A program made the position numbers and the translations under genes. From Balaenoptera acutorostrata (lineage: Eukaryota; Chordata; Mammalia; Artiodactyla; Balaenopteridae): a stretch of DNA of 64,000 bases. The stretch spans positions 51,272,910-51,336,909 of the forward strand of contig NC_080067.1 in the NCBI RefSeq assembly GCF_949987535.1, given 5' to 3'. Under the pieces are notes generated by a model. The model searched no databases, had not been told where the DNA came from, and saw only the letters and a list, made by a program, of their open reading frames with translations. Each line of letters starts with the position of its first letter. Position 1 is the first letter of the stretch. This document shows positions 12,179-24,059 of the stretch, one piece after another.

Positions 12179-12761
12179 AAATTCATTCTTCTATATTACT
12201 CAGCCATAAAAAGGAACAAAACTGAGTTATTTGTAGTGAGGTGGATGGACCTAGAGACTATCATACAGAGTGAAGTAAGTCAGAAAGAGAAAAACAAATA
12301 CCGTATGCTAACACATATATATGGAATCTAAAAAAAAAAAAAAAAAAGAAGAAAAAAAAATGATCAGAAGAACCTAGGGGCAAGACGGGAATCAAGATGT
12401 AGACCTACTACAGAATGGCCTTGAGGATATGGGGAGGGGGAAGGGTAAGCTGGGACAAAGTGAGACAGTGGCATGGACATATATACACTACCAAACGTAA
12501 AATAGATAGCTAGTGGGAAGCAGCCGCATAGCACAGGGAGATCAGCTTGGTGCTTTGTGACTACCTGGGGGGTAGGATGGGGAGGGTGGGGGGGAGGGAG
12601 ATGCAAGAGGGAAGAGATATGGGGACATATGTATATGTATAGCTGATTCACTTTGTTGTGGAGCAGAAACTAACACACCATTGTGAAGCAATTATACTCC
12701 AATAAAGATGTAAAAAAATAAAAATAAATAAATAAAAATAAATAAATTCATTCTTCTATAT
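12179..12761 (+). mobile_element. Young 5'-truncated L1, nested
   Basis: About 547 bp of L1 3' end: the last roughly 45 codons of ORF2 ('YYSAIKRN' ... 'SEVSQKEKNKYRMLTHIYGI'), an A-rich stretch, the G-rich 3' UTR, the terminal 'tactccaataaagatg' and an (AAAT)n tail. A perfect 18-bp duplication 'aaattcattcttctatat' flanks it at 12179-12196 and 12744-12761. The host is the antisense L1M. The ORF2 C-terminus is nearly undamaged, so insertion was fairly recent. Confidence 0.95.
12567..12599 (+). other. G-quadruplex-prone run in L1 3' UTR
   Basis: Five runs of three or more G separated by 1-5 bases, with a further weaker set at 12432-12453. Equivalent runs occur in the L1 copies at 46.9 kb (plus) and 27.0 kb (C-rich on plus, so G-rich on minus). 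Confidence 0.7.
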
Positions 12762-13303
12762 GTAAAGTGTTTTTTCCTCTGACTTCTTTCAGAACTTTCT
12801 CCTTGGTTTTCCATAGTTTGAAAATGATAGGCCTAGGAGTCGTGGTTTTGTTTGTTTTTTGTTTTTTGTAGGGGGCCGTTTGGTGGGGGCATTAATCCTG
12901 CTGGTGTTATCTGAGCTTCCTGAATCTATGGTTTGGTGTTTGACATTAATTTGGGAAAACTCTCATCCATTATTGTTTGAAATATTTCTTCTGGTATTTT
13001 CTCTTTTCTCCTTCTAGCGTTCCTATTATGTGAATGTTACAGCATTTGTAGTTGTCACTCAGGTCTTGGATATTCTGTTTGGCTTCTTTTTCCAGTCTTT
13101 GTTCCCTTTGCTTTTGGGTTTCAAGGGATCTATTAATATATCCTCTAGCTCAGAGATTCTCTTCTCAGCCATGTCCAGCCTCTTAATAAGCCTATGGAAG
13201 GTATTCTTCATTTCTGTTACATAGGAAGGAACCAGTGGGAGAATGAGATAATCCCTTGCTGCATATCATCAACTTTTGTGTACAAAAATTTTACCCCATC
13301 ATT

Positions 13304-13691
13304 TGTATCAGTTTGTGAAGGCTGCCATACAAAACACCACAGACTGTATGGCTTAAACATCAGAAATTTGTTTTTGTATAGTTTTGGCAGCTCAAAGTCA
13401 AAGATCAAGGTGCCAAAACAGTTGGTTTCTCCTGAGGACTCTCTCCATCACTTGCATCCCATCACCCTCTCGCTGCCTCATTTCGTGGCTGTCCCTCTGT
13501 ATACACATCCCTGATGTTTCTCTCTATGTCCTAATCCAGTCAGGTTGGATTAGGGCTCACAATTATGGCCTCATTTTAACTTAATTACCTCCATAAAAGC
13601 CCTGTCTCCAAAAACAGTCACATTCTGAGGTGCTGAAGGTTAGGGCTTCAACATGTGAATTTTAGAGGGACACAATCAATCCAAATTATCA
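13304..13691 (-). mobile_element. MaLR (MST/MLT1-type) solo LTR, antisense
   Basis: Read on the minus strand, this is a MaLR LTR. In plus sense it starts 'tgtatcagtttgtgaaggct', then 'accacagactgtatggctta', 'aagatcaaggtgcc', 'aattacctccataaaagccc' and 'cagtcacattctgaggtgct', ending near 'gggacacaatcaatccaa'. The TG start and CA end are preserved. Non-coding. The plus-strand frames across it are shadows. Confidence 0.85.
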
Positions 13692-14550
13692 CCTAAAGTT
13701 TAAACCCTTTCTTATCATTGCTTCCAATGGAAACTGATGCCTCAAATTCCTTAAAATTTAGTGTTCTACAATGTAGATGAACTTTAACATCTCCCTATAG
13801 ATATGTTTCCCCATTGTGCTCACCACTTACCACTTACTCTTCCATCTTTTATATATTCCCCAAATTTATTAAAATTTGTTTTCCACTATTCTTTCCTCTC
13901 CTTTTATATTAGTCCCAATGTGCGTCTACCACCCATTTATCATTTATCTAGAAGTTTGGAAGTGAGATGTGTTAAAGACAAGTTCAATCTGCATATTTTT
14001 ATCAAAATCAAATAAATGTTTTTTGATCTGAAAGTGTTGCTGTTAAAATCACTAAAATAAACACACATATTTTAACTTGTTCGTCTAAACTGGTCTCTTC
14101 TAACATATTTTAAAAAGTCTTCATTCAGAGACTATAATTAGAATTTGTCATCCTGAGGAGTCACCCTGGACCTGGGGTACGTCTCTTGGCTTCCTAATAG
14201 TATAAATAGTTTGAGCTGAGAGCTGCTAATGAACTGAATATGATGAGCATCAATTCTGTCAGTGTCAATGGGCCATGTGTATATAATGACTAAAGAAATA
14301 CATTTTAGTCTCTTATTGATAGAAGCCTGGTTCCAGTAACTACAGCAGTAAGTGAGGCATTTGGGAAATTTTCATTTAAAAGATAATTGCACCATGATCA
14401 TGTAAGGAGTTCCATGGTTCTGCTCCCAAGTAAAACTGGTAAGAATGATAAAATAGATAGAATAGCAAGATTTAAATTCCCTGGAAGTGGACTGAATGGC
14501 ACAAAGCAAATTAAAACACTTGTCCAAGAAAATATACTAAAAGTCAGTAA
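13692..14550. other. Unassigned intergenic DNA
   Basis: No gene or confidently named repeat seen. The two frames of 70-82 codons lack any recognisable domain. Confidence 0.35.
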
Positions 14551-14559
14551 GAACTGTAA

Positions 14560-17340
14560 GAGTCTATTCTATATTAACCAAGACCCATGCCATCCCTCCT
14601 CCTCTGAGCTCAGTGAGGCAGAAACTCTACTCTAGACTGGTTACAGCCAGTAAGACAGGGCTCCCTCTCCCCTCTACCTCCCAGTCAGAGGACTATCTGC
14701 TCAGGAGGGGAAAGACATCAGCATTTGTAACCCGCTTTCAGGCTAAGCTCTAGAAAATAAAACCGAGAGGTGGGGACTCTCTAATTCTGTCCATCCCCCA
14801 TTTCTGTAACAGAAATTCTACCTAAGGTAGGATGCAACTGGTAATAATTGGATACTGATTACCCTTTGCTCGGCTAATCATATGGGAGTCCCATGACAAG
14901 ATAGGCAAACTAAGGAGACTTGAGACTGTTTCCCCCATGCGCTGAGCATTCAGCATCTAAAGCAGGAGTGTCGCTTAGAGAGAAGAATGGCATTTTCTCC
15001 ATCCCCAGCACCAATGCTATGGCTTAGAAAATTTTCCTGGGAGGAGAAAAAGCCATAGAACAAACAGGTGCAATACTCTCCAAAAGAGAGGGCTTCATTT
15101 GCCACAGACTGTGCAGAAGTTTATGCCTAACAGTACTCTCAGAAACAGTGGAAGTGGTAGTAAGAAGTAATTAAGGGAAATGTATAGATTCATTGGAGAT
15201 ATAGGCTAAACTGTATGCCTGCCAGTTTTTCAGAGAGTAATAGTGAAAGACATAGCTGAGAAGAGCACTTGTGAGATAAGAACAAATCTCAAATACTGAC
15301 TTTTGAAACTTTCCCTTGTAAGGAGCCTTAATTTGATTGGATTAGTCTGTGAAGCACAGTATGCCCCAGAATACTGTTAAAAACAATATGGCAACCAGCT
15401 AGCAATTAATATGGTCAGAGAAAGACAGTTAAAGAGAGCTCTGCCAAAATCACTGGCATTCTACAGTGACTATGGACATACCCTAGGATATACCCCTTAG
15501 GAGTAACATAAGATGCTTCACACTGGAGGGTGGAGGGAGTTGGAATAAATCTCACCAGAATAATCCAGTCACTAAACAAGGAAATAAACAAGTAACAATA
15601 ACAAGGCCCCGAATGGGGGGAGGAAGAGTACCCAGAGTTGCCATAATATAAAATGTCCAGTTTCCAATCAAAAAAAAAAAAAAAAAGAGAGAGATATGCC
15701 AAAGAAACAGGAAAGTATGGCCCATACACCAAAGAAAATAAGCAGGCAACAAAAGCCGTCTGCCAGAGTCATCCAATGTTGGATTTAAAGAAAGACTTTA
15801 TATTAGCAAGTATAAATATACTTACAGAACTAAAGAAAAGCATGCTTAAAGAGGTAAAGGTATAATGACAATGTAATATCAGATAAAGAATATCTACAAA
15901 AATGTAGAAATTATAATTCAAAAAGATAAAATGGAAATTACAGAGTTGAAAAGTAAAATTGAAACATAATAAATTTACTAGAGTGGTTTAACAGTATATT
16001 TGAACTGATAGAAGAAAGATTTAGTCAACTTGATAATAGGGTGATGGAGATCATGCAATCTGAAGAACAGAGAGAAAAAAGAATGAAGAAAAATGAAAAG
16101 AAACTTTTAAAATATTGGACACCATTAAGCACATCAACATACAGGTATATCTTGTTTTATTGCACATCACCTTATTGTACTTTACAGATATTGCATTTTT
16201 TGCAAATTGAAGGTTTGTGGCAACCCTGCATTGAGCAAGCCTATCAGAGCCATTTTTCCAACAGCATTTGCTCAGTTTGTATCTCTGTGTAATATTTTGG
16301 TAATTTTTAAAATTTTTCAAACCCTCCACCAGCAAAAATATTTTGGCTCACTGAAGACTCAGATGATGGTTAGCAATTTTTAGCAATAAAGTATTTTTTA
16401 ATTAAGGTATGAAAATATTGGTTTTTTTAGACATAATGCTATTGCACACTTAATAGACTACAGTATAACATAAACATAGTTTTTACATGCACTAGGAAAC
16501 CAAAAAATTTGTGTAACTTGCTTTATTGCAATATTCACTTTATTGAGGTGGTCTGGAACTGAGCCTGTAATATCTCCAAGGTATGCCTATATGCCTAATG
16601 GTAGTACCAGATATGAGAGAAGGAAAGAAGTAGAAAAAAATTTAAAGAAATAATGGCTGAAAACTTCTGTATTTTTTGAAAAACATTAACCTACACATCT
16701 AGAAACTTCAACAAACTCCAAGTAGGTTAAATGAGATATTTGCAAGTAGAAACACTGTAGTAAAAATGTTGAAGGACAAAGTCAAAGAGGAAATCTTAAA
16801 AGTATTAAGAGAATTGATTACTCACTTAAAAGTGGACCCCACTAAGATTATCTGCTTATTTCTCATCAGAAACAATGGAAGTCATGAAGAAGTGGGATGA
16901 CATATTCAAAGTGTTCAAAGGGAAAAAGCAAGAGAACAAAACTTGTCAAATAGAATTCTACACTGAGGAAAGCTATCTGTTATCTTTCAAAAATGAAGGA
17001 AAAAGAAAAACATTCCCATATGGACAAAAACTGCTAGCAGATCTGCTTTATAAGAAATACTGAAGGATGCTCTTTAGGCTGAAAGCAAATGACCCAACAC
17101 AGTGATATGAATTCACATGAAAAACAAGAAAAACAGTAGAGGTAATCATATAATTATAAAAGACATTATAAAGGAACTATTTATTCTTCTTGTAATGGAT
17201 TTAACAATCAATTAAAAAAAACTACATGCATATACTATATTGCTGGGGCTATAGCATATAGAAATATATTTGTGAATAACAGCACAAAGCAGCTGGGTGG
17301 GATAAAAACTGTATTGTATCATATTGTGCTTTGTGTGGAA
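14560..17340 (+). mobile_element. L1M (or HAL1-like) 5' half: 5' UTR and ORF1, interrupted
   Basis: 14.56-15.66 kb reads as an L1M 5' UTR/leader. From about 15.69 kb the ORF1 region follows ('gaaacaggaaagtatggccc' near 15705, 'gatttagtcaacttgataat' near 16018). The ORF1 C-terminus is at 16875-17063, with a 'KKWDDIFKVFK' motif and 'SFKNEGKRKTFP', ending at a stop. A Tigger1 element splits ORF1 at 16142-16589. No ORF2 follows, so this could be a truncated L1M or a half-L1 (HAL1), which carries ORF1 only. Frames are broken before and after the Tigger. Confidence 0.75.
16140..16591 (-). mobile_element. Tigger1 DNA transposon, internally deleted
   Basis: Terminal inverted repeats of Tigger1 (Tc1/mariner, pogo group): 'caggtatatcttgttttatt' at the left and 'ctccaaggtatgcct' at the right. 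The target dinucleotide TA flanks both ends (16140-16141, 16590-16591). The transposase region is gone. Text from one end ('ttgcaaattgaaggtttgtgg') joins text from the other ('ccctccaccagcaaaaatat') near 16270-16330. The element interrupts the L1M ORF1, so it arrived later. Confidence 0.88.
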
Positions 17341-18420
17341 AAGATAAAATGTTTGTTCACATCAGCTGATATATACTTGGCTTCCTGGGAAATATAAACA
17401 TATTTTTAAAGAATATACTACAGACTAGGAACATGTGTTTAGAACATATTAGTTAGAAAGTAGTTTTGTGCAGTTTGTACCATTATTCATGTTGGAGCTA
17501 TTTGTTTCAGGCTTCAGAGTTTCTTTAACTAATGCAGAAATTATTTGATGGTCAGAGTATCATAGTAACTGATACAATTAGATAAGCATTTTAGTAGTGA
17601 TCTGTGAGGAAACTGTTATCAACAGTTAGAAAACTAAAGATCCATTTTATGAAGAAACAACACAGTTGGCAAAATTGTTATGGTTGGTAACTTGGAAGGC
17701 AGTCCATGTTCCTAACAAGATTGCAGCTCTGTGGGAAGTGTTTGGAAAGAAATGGAATGATAGTATTTGTTGGCATTTATTTCCTGCTTTTACCAGAGTA
17801 CTAAACAAGAGAAATGAGCTCAAGCACAGAAAAGAGTTGACGATTTCCAGGCAGAAATGTAAGAGAATAAATAAAGTCCAGAAATGTGTGGGCTTGCCAG
17901 TTTCAAAACCCAGCTGCTTCTGGCCTCAAAATCTAGTAAATGAGACAAAAGTTGTTTGAGTGATAAATGTCCATTAAGTTTCCCATTAAACAATATCACT
18001 CAGCCTTGTGACAAAGTACAAACTAAAGGTCTTTCCTTCCCACATAAGTCAATAATTTCAAATAGCCTTGTGTTGAAAGAGAATGAATAGATCTAAAGAA
18101 ATTGAGAAATAAAGCCAACTTAAAACCTATGTCTAGGGGAAAAAAAAGCTTACTGGAACACAGACATTTCTAGAAGAAAACAGACAAAGCTTTCTATTTT
18201 TTTTTTTTTTTTTGAAGAAACTGTGTTACCAAGAACAGCAAGAGCTTAATGTAAAAGTGGCTTTGTCTATTAAGTATTAAACTATTCCTTTGACCCCAAA
18301 CTTTCAATAGTAGGATAAAAGCAGTGGAAGCTGTGCAGACCCCAATGAGAACATATTTCCAAGTAACCACTTTAGATGATGCCTTAAAGGAAGATGAGTG
18401 AGGAAGGATATAACTAAGGT
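17340..18420. other. Unassigned intergenic DNA
   Basis: No gene or named repeat seen. The frame at 17666-17959 (97 codons, plus) has no recognisable domain. A T18 run lies at 18197-18214. Confidence 0.35.
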
Positions 18421-18423
18421 GGG

Positions 18424-18454
18424 TATACACATGTACACGTGTGTGCATGCACGT

Positions 18455-18505
<51 letters not shown>
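18424..18505. repeat. 82-bp alternating pyrimidine-purine tract with (CA)n
   Basis: Every dinucleotide from 18424 to 18505 is pyrimidine then purine. An irregular first part (TA, CA, TG and CG steps, including CACGTG twice and TGCATGCA) passes into about 25 uninterrupted CA units (18455-18505). This composition favours left-handed Z-DNA. The frames over it on both strands (poly-His-Thr or poly-Val-Cys) are microsatellite artefacts. Confidence 0.95.
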
Positions 18506-18507
<2 letters not shown>

Positions 18508-18914
18508 ACATTGAAGACACTTGACAATGCTATTCCTTCCAAAGAGCAGAATCTGAGTCTAGTTAAAGAACTAGAGACCGCCCACAGGGAAGGAAATTTT
18601 TACAAAGGCTATTCAGTAGGATTTCATGATTGTTATAAACCAATGATTGCTGTGTGTGATTTCCCATCTCCACTCTTCTGAAAGGGAGTGTGCACAGTGG
18701 TCATTTTCTCCTTGTTCACCATTACGTACTGGGTGAGTAGAACAAATAACTTTTCTTTTTAGTTCATAGCTTGACAATTCATAAAGAACCATACAAACAA
18801 TGACCTAATGGAAAGTGCTTCACAGCTACTGGATATTTGGGACTTTGAACTGAATGTAATAACTGGAATTATGAAAGATCATAAAGATCTAACATATATA
18901 TTGCATTTCTCCTC

Positions 18915-19225
18915 CTTTTGGGCACATATTTTCCTACAATTTTGGAAGCTGTTATGGACAAGTAGTTTGCTTTAGCCAATGAAATGTTGGCAGAAGTTGT
19001 GTGAGTTCCGTGTTCTGCTCCCCCTGCCATGTTCTGATCATGGAAGTATATGCCTTTATGAGGCTTCCACCTAACTGACTCCCTAAGTGATCACTATAAT
19101 CAGAGCCCCTCTGCTGAACTGTATCAGGCATGTATTGTGGACTGACAAATAAATTTAAGTGGCATTAAACCACTGAGACACTGCCTTTGTCAGTTAATGA
19201 GCATAGCCTAAATTATTCTGATAAA
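18915..19225 (+). repeat. Ancient LTR-like repeat
   Basis: It has blocks 'gtttgctttagccaatgaaa', 'agcccctctgctgaactgta' and 'ggcattaaaccactgagaca', then an end resembling 'cagcatagcctaaattattctga'. This is the pattern of an old LTR-type mammalian repeat whose family I cannot fix. Shares 'agccaatgaaatg...ag' with DNA at 19.42 kb. Confidence 0.45.
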
Positions 19226-19339
19226 TTCTGCTTGAATCCCTTGAGAATTAAGTGAATATCATTTGTATGGGTTATAAAGAGGCCAGGAAGACAAACTGGT
19301 AAACCAGAAAAGGAACTGAGTAACTGGTTATTCTAGTTC

Positions 19340-19700
19340 TTTTCCTCTTCTTCTTGGGCACATAGTTGGACTGAAATTACCAGCTTCCCTTGCAATAAGA
19401 TGCAGTCATATACCTTAATTCTAGCCATTGGAATATGAGTACAAGTGTTGTGGCTCAGAGTAGGGCCTACTACTATCTTCCACATTTGATCATCATACTA
19501 TTCCCTTTTCTCCAGCTAGTTGTATGCAAAGCAATACAGAGAACTTTGAAGTTATGTATTGGATGGAGGAGCCAAAGATGCATTAATACTGAGTATCTTA
19601 TTTATACTTCAGAGAAAATCCTCCTACAAATTAAAAGGACACATTTTAGACCTTAGTGGATTTTACTGGGTTTTTGTGGAGTTATTTTTTGCAGCATCTG
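19340..19700 (+). repeat. Second ancient LTR-like repeat, related to 18.9 kb copy
   Basis: It begins with the same kind of block ('cttgggcacatagttggact', 'attctagccattggaatatga'), which suggests a second degraded copy of the same family. Short frames across it are not genes. Confidence 0.35.
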
Positions 19701-19779
19701 GCATTACACTGTATACTCGCTATCCCCTCTCTTCGTCTCTTATACACACCAGAAAGAAGAAAGTCCTAAATATTATGAT

Positions 19780-21878
19780 GGATTTTATATGATATAAACA
19801 GGGGCTTAAATTGATAAAATATTGGTGTTTTGGTGAAGTTACTACTTTTGAGGAGAGATAATCCCTGCCTTTAACCAACAATGGAAAAAGTAAAGGGGGT
19901 GTTTAATAGATTCTTGTTTCCCTTTCTATAACCAAGTAATTAAGATTCAATACAATTATTTACATAATTCAGGAAGGGTAATCTTGAAGAAAGAGAAAAT
20001 TTTATACGTTATATATACTTACATTATATAAATAAATTATATATATATACTTTTTCTTGCTTACCTTATCTACTTATATTTGACTGGCATGATGTGATTC
20101 CTTAAATGAATGCTATCATGAGGTTATAGTAAAGTCTGCTGGGATCACTGCTCATTATATAGTTCATTCCCAGAAAGCTTGATGTCCATTAATAGTAGTC
20201 TCTTTTATTAGACATTCCAATCTAATTCCCTGCAACTCTCTTAGGTAAAAATGGTTCTTTTTCATAGTCCTGTGGCCATGTACCTACTTTCTCTCATGTC
20301 CTTAACCTTTTGTTTCATGATCTGGTTGTTACAAGAAAACCTGCAGCCCCCAGTCTCACTGAATATCTCCTGTACTGCCTACTTCTAGAACTCATATGCA
20401 CATATGAGCTCCAGGTACCATATTTTTCATAAACTATGAGCTTGCATGTGTGGGACTGTTCTCTTTTCTACCTGAATATACCATCATATCATTTGGCTCT
20501 AAGCCCTTTCCCGATTCTGTACCACAAAGAATGGTTGTAAGCATGATGACTGAGCAGCCGGTCACTCAAGGACTTAGATGTCAATCTCTCTTTGCATCCG
20601 ATTTACCCTAACTTTTAAGAGATTCTCCTGGATCCTCCTTAGCTTTCTTTGGGTTTGCAACTACTCAGAGACCACCCCTCCTCCCAAAATGAAAGGAAAT
20701 GACTACACTAACACTGAGCTCTCCCAGAGGATAGCCTATCCTTGCATCAAGTACTCTTCCTATATCAATAATGGGGAGTAGGAGTCCGGAGCACCAAATC
20801 TGCTGAAATGACAAAACTAAGGCAGTGACGTTCTGCTGCAGGTGGTGACACTAGGAGCCGATGAGTCATTGAACGTAGTGCACTTAGTGACCTTATTTTC
20901 AGTCGTCACTTTTAGTCTCTGAGGCTAAATGGGAAATAATCTGTCACGGCACCAGATCTAATCATGTTACACTATTATTATCACAATTGTATATGGGGAT
21001 AGTTGTGTATAGGAATCATTCCAAGACAAATTCTTTACTCTTGTAATCTTGGGGAATTTGTCAGAAGCAATTTATTTCATTGCTAAAATCAGACCTCTGT
21101 GCTTGCCATCTGACTATTGATTGTGATATATTTTTGGTTTCCTATCTCTCAACTTAATACACGTGCATGTGTGTGTGTGTGTGTGTTTAATTTTTTGCAT
21201 CTTGTTTCCTCTTTCTTGACTTCTGTCTTCTCTGAATCTCTTTCTAGATAAGGCTTTCATTGATCTCAGACTGACAATGAACTAATACCGAAATTTTACA
21301 CTTGGCTTTGCTTCAATTTAAATGCCTATCTTTTCTTCCATGTAAACCACTCCAATTAGAAAAGCAAAACAAAACAAGAAAAGTGAACTTCCAAAATGAG
21401 CATCCTTGAGAGTATACATTCTTCTTGAATTTGTTCTGAGGCTGCCTGCTGTCTCCACAAATAATTGCATTTGTAAACCTTTCAGGCCCCCAATATGTCA
21501 CAGGGTACATGAGAAAAAAAAAAAAAAGAATCATGCCTTCATTTTACATTTCTATGGGAAGATCCATGAGTAAGTGCATGGACACATACAATGTTATTAT
21601 AGTGTAGTATAATCACTTATCATTATGACTTGGATTTAGAAAACATTCTTTATTTCCAACCTTATGATGAAGAAAATATAACACAACTTTATATTTACTA
21701 TTCCTCCAGGAATAACGGTGAGATATAACAGCCATCAATATATAACACTCTAATAAAAAATAAATTTCAAGAAAATAAACCTTCTGGAGAACACTATAGT
21801 GAAATTATTAAAAATGAATAATTCTCACTATAGATTAAACAATTTCAACTCAAATCAATTATTCACTTTCAAGACACA
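19780..21878. other. Unassigned intergenic DNA; possible cis-regulatory patch
   Basis: No gene seen. A short (TA)n run lies at 20036-20050 and a (TG)n run at 21167-21187. At 20820-20960 the DNA is less AT-rich and holds a CRE-like TGACGTT (20826) and a perfect AP-1 TGAGTCA (20862-20868). Confidence 0.35.
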
Positions 21879-22061
21879 TGTATGGACTGAATGTTTGTAT
21901 CCCCTCAGAATTCACGTGTTAAAGCCCTAATGCATAGTGTGTGGCTGTATTTGGCGATAGGGCTTCTAAGGAAGTAATTAAGGTTAAATGAGTCATAGGG
22001 ATGAAGCCTTGCTCTGATAGGATTATTGTCTTTATAAGAAGAGACATCAGAGCACTGTCTC

Positions 22062-22103
<42 letters not shown>

Positions 22104-22306
22104 CTCAGCAGGAAACACCACGTGAGAACAGAGGGAGAAGATGGCTGCCTGCAAGCCAGGAAGAGAGCTCTTACCGGAGACCGAATCAGTTAGAACCTTG
22201 ATCTTAGACATCTAGCCTCTAGAACAGGGAGAACATAAATGTCTATCATTTAAGTCACCCAGTCCACGGTATTTTTTCATGGCAGCCTGAGCAAACTAAT
22301 ACAACA
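21879..22306 (+). mobile_element. MaLR (MST/MLT1-type) solo LTR with TG expansion
   Basis: Sense MaLR LTR. It starts 'tgtatggactgaatgtttgt' and has 'ggaagtaattaaggttaaat', 'aagccaggaagagagctc' and 'ccttgatcttagacatctag', ending 'gcaaactaatacaaca'. Its normal CT/TG-rich spot has grown into (TG)18 at 22066-22101. No internal viral sequence is attached, so it is a solo LTR. The 66-codon frame across the repeat is not a gene. Confidence 0.88.
22066..22101. repeat. (TG)18 microsatellite
   Basis: Uninterrupted TG dinucleotides inside the MaLR LTR, directly after 'ctctgtc'. Confidence 0.95.
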
Positions 22307-22870
22307 CACTATCATACATATATTCTCTTTGGCACCATATTTTATTTATTAGAATTTCAACTTGAGAGGAAAAAAAAGAATTAAATCTTTTCAAAACTTA
22401 TCTTTAATGTATATTGCCATTACATATTCTATATGTAACTTGTACTTTCATAATAATACCATAAAATATGTGTTTCAATCATTTTTTTTCTGATGTAAAA
22501 TGATCAGTTCTATATTCAGAAAATAGATGTGGAAAATGTCAAATTAAAGAGTCACTTAGGCTTAAAATGTGTAACAGGTAAATATGACTATGTTATATCT
22601 TAACAATGTAGGCTATTTTTTTTTTTTATTCCATAAAACTGACTGTATCTGGCTCTGTGTTCCCACTTGCAAACTTTACAAGGGAGTTCAAAATAGTCAT
22701 TTTTGTAGCTTCTTTCCTAAGGCTTATGTAACATGGGAACACAGGAATGGAGCAAGAGGAAGTGAAGCCTCTGGTCACTAATTAACATTGGTCATTAATG
22801 TTGGGCCTGTCATCTATTAAATATGGCTATTGAGTCTTTTCCTGGCCCATTTCAGGCAATGAGGACATGG
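22307..22870. other. Unassigned AT-rich intergenic DNA
   Basis: No gene seen. There is a T run near 22618-22628. Confidence 0.35.
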
Positions 22871-22874
22871 CAGA

Positions 22875-22990
22875 AGACAGAGACACCGCTAACAGCAGTC
22901 TATACACTTTGCCATCTATCCCCAAGGCCTGATAAGCTGCCCGGCATATATTAGGAGTGCTATAAATACTTGTAAAATGAATAAGTAAAT
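22875..22990 (+). repeat. L2 LINE terminal fragment
   Basis: 'ctgcccggcatatattagga' followed by 'gtgctataaatacttgtaaa' and 'atgaataag' is the L2 3' terminus. Confidence 0.5.
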
Positions 22991-23049
22991 ACTTTTAATC
23001 ATTCCTCATCCTCTCTTCACCCCAAATTTCTTCGTTTATTTACTACTTC

Positions 23050-23900
23050 CTGCATCATTTAAAGTTTTCTCATTGTTATGCAATTTCAAAGCTACCTTCA
23101 AATATTCTTTTTCATCCCTATGCAATCCAGTCAGACATTAATTCCACAATGTATATTAGTCAACTATATATTCTTGTTAAATCCCAATTCAGATCTCATT
23201 ATTTCACAACTGATTTACTGTAATAATTTCCTCACTTCACTTTATTTACCCAAATATTCCATTTGCCAATTTTTATTGACCCCAGTTTGAGTTACTTGCC
23301 ACAAATACAAACAAAAAATCCATATCTTCTTTTTAAAATTCTCAATAGCTCTCCATTCTTTATAGAAAAAAAAATGTTCATAATCCTTAATAGGACCTGC
23401 ATGGCCATCTACCAAATAGACAAATCCATATCTCTGAAGCTACTCCAGTGCTGCAGCTCATACCCTCTCTCCAACTATACCAGAATTGTTCTCTGGATAA
23501 GCATTTTTGTAATGTCCTGCCTTCACTAAAGCTTTATTCTTTTTTCCCTTGTTTCTCTTCTATGCTATTTTTTTTTTAAATTTTCACAGTCTAAGTAAAT
23601 TTTCATTACTTCTAGGAAATATTCCTTTAGATTTAGTATTAAAAAATACCGCCTCCTTACTCAGTGGCATTATGGTATGCTTCATATAACATTATTGAGC
23701 AATTCTTTCTTTTGAACTTGTTATTGCAATTATTTACTGACATATCTCTGTCTTCTTCATCATCACGTTCCTAGTATACTCACTAATTTTGAAGGAAGTA
23801 ACACGTTATTCAGTTTTGCATATTTTTATATGTCTCACAGTGTCTCATGGATCTTCAGTCAATGTTTTTGAATTTAATTAAATGCTTTTATATTTTCCTT
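23050..23900 (+). repeat. L2 LINE fragments
   Basis: A more 5' part of the L2 3' region. It has 'aaaattctcaatagctctcc' near 23335 and 'taggacctgcatggccatct' near 23391, then 'gttctctggataag'. The terminal blocks recur near 23740-23880 ('tgtctcatggatcttcagtc'). The 70- and 88-codon plus frames lie inside it and are not genes. Confidence 0.55.
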
Positions 23901-24059
23901 CAAAAATAACCATGAAATTTTACTAAATTCAAACCACAGAATGAAAAGATACAATCAGTATGTTAAAAATAAGATCTTACACTAAATATACTCTAAATTG
24001 TCTATTTTTTTTGCTAGTTTATAACATAGAAGGCATTAAGGATAATGCAAATTTATTAT

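Larger units (their letters stand above)
11345..13225 (-). mobile_element. L1M fragment (ORF1 3' part to ORF2 start), antisense, split
   Basis: Reverse-complement L1M DNA. Near 11410-11445 the minus strand reads the start of ORF2 (endonuclease N-terminus, a degenerate '...NVNGL...' stretch). Towards 12000-13225 it passes through the ORF1-ORF2 linker into ORF1 ('gcttccTGAATCTATGG', 'tcagagattctcttctcagc' in plus sense). The frames are broken throughout. A younger L1 sits inside it at 12197-12743. The plus-strand frames at 11449-11964 and 13030-13224 are antisense shadows. Confidence 0.8.

Noticed and set aside
17666..17959. 97-codon plus-strand frame
   Set aside because: No domain, no upstream promoter or splice context, and within the length expected by chance in a window this size.
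18194..18681. Frames with long His-Thr or Val-Cys repeats
   Set aside because: Translation of the (CA)n microsatellite.
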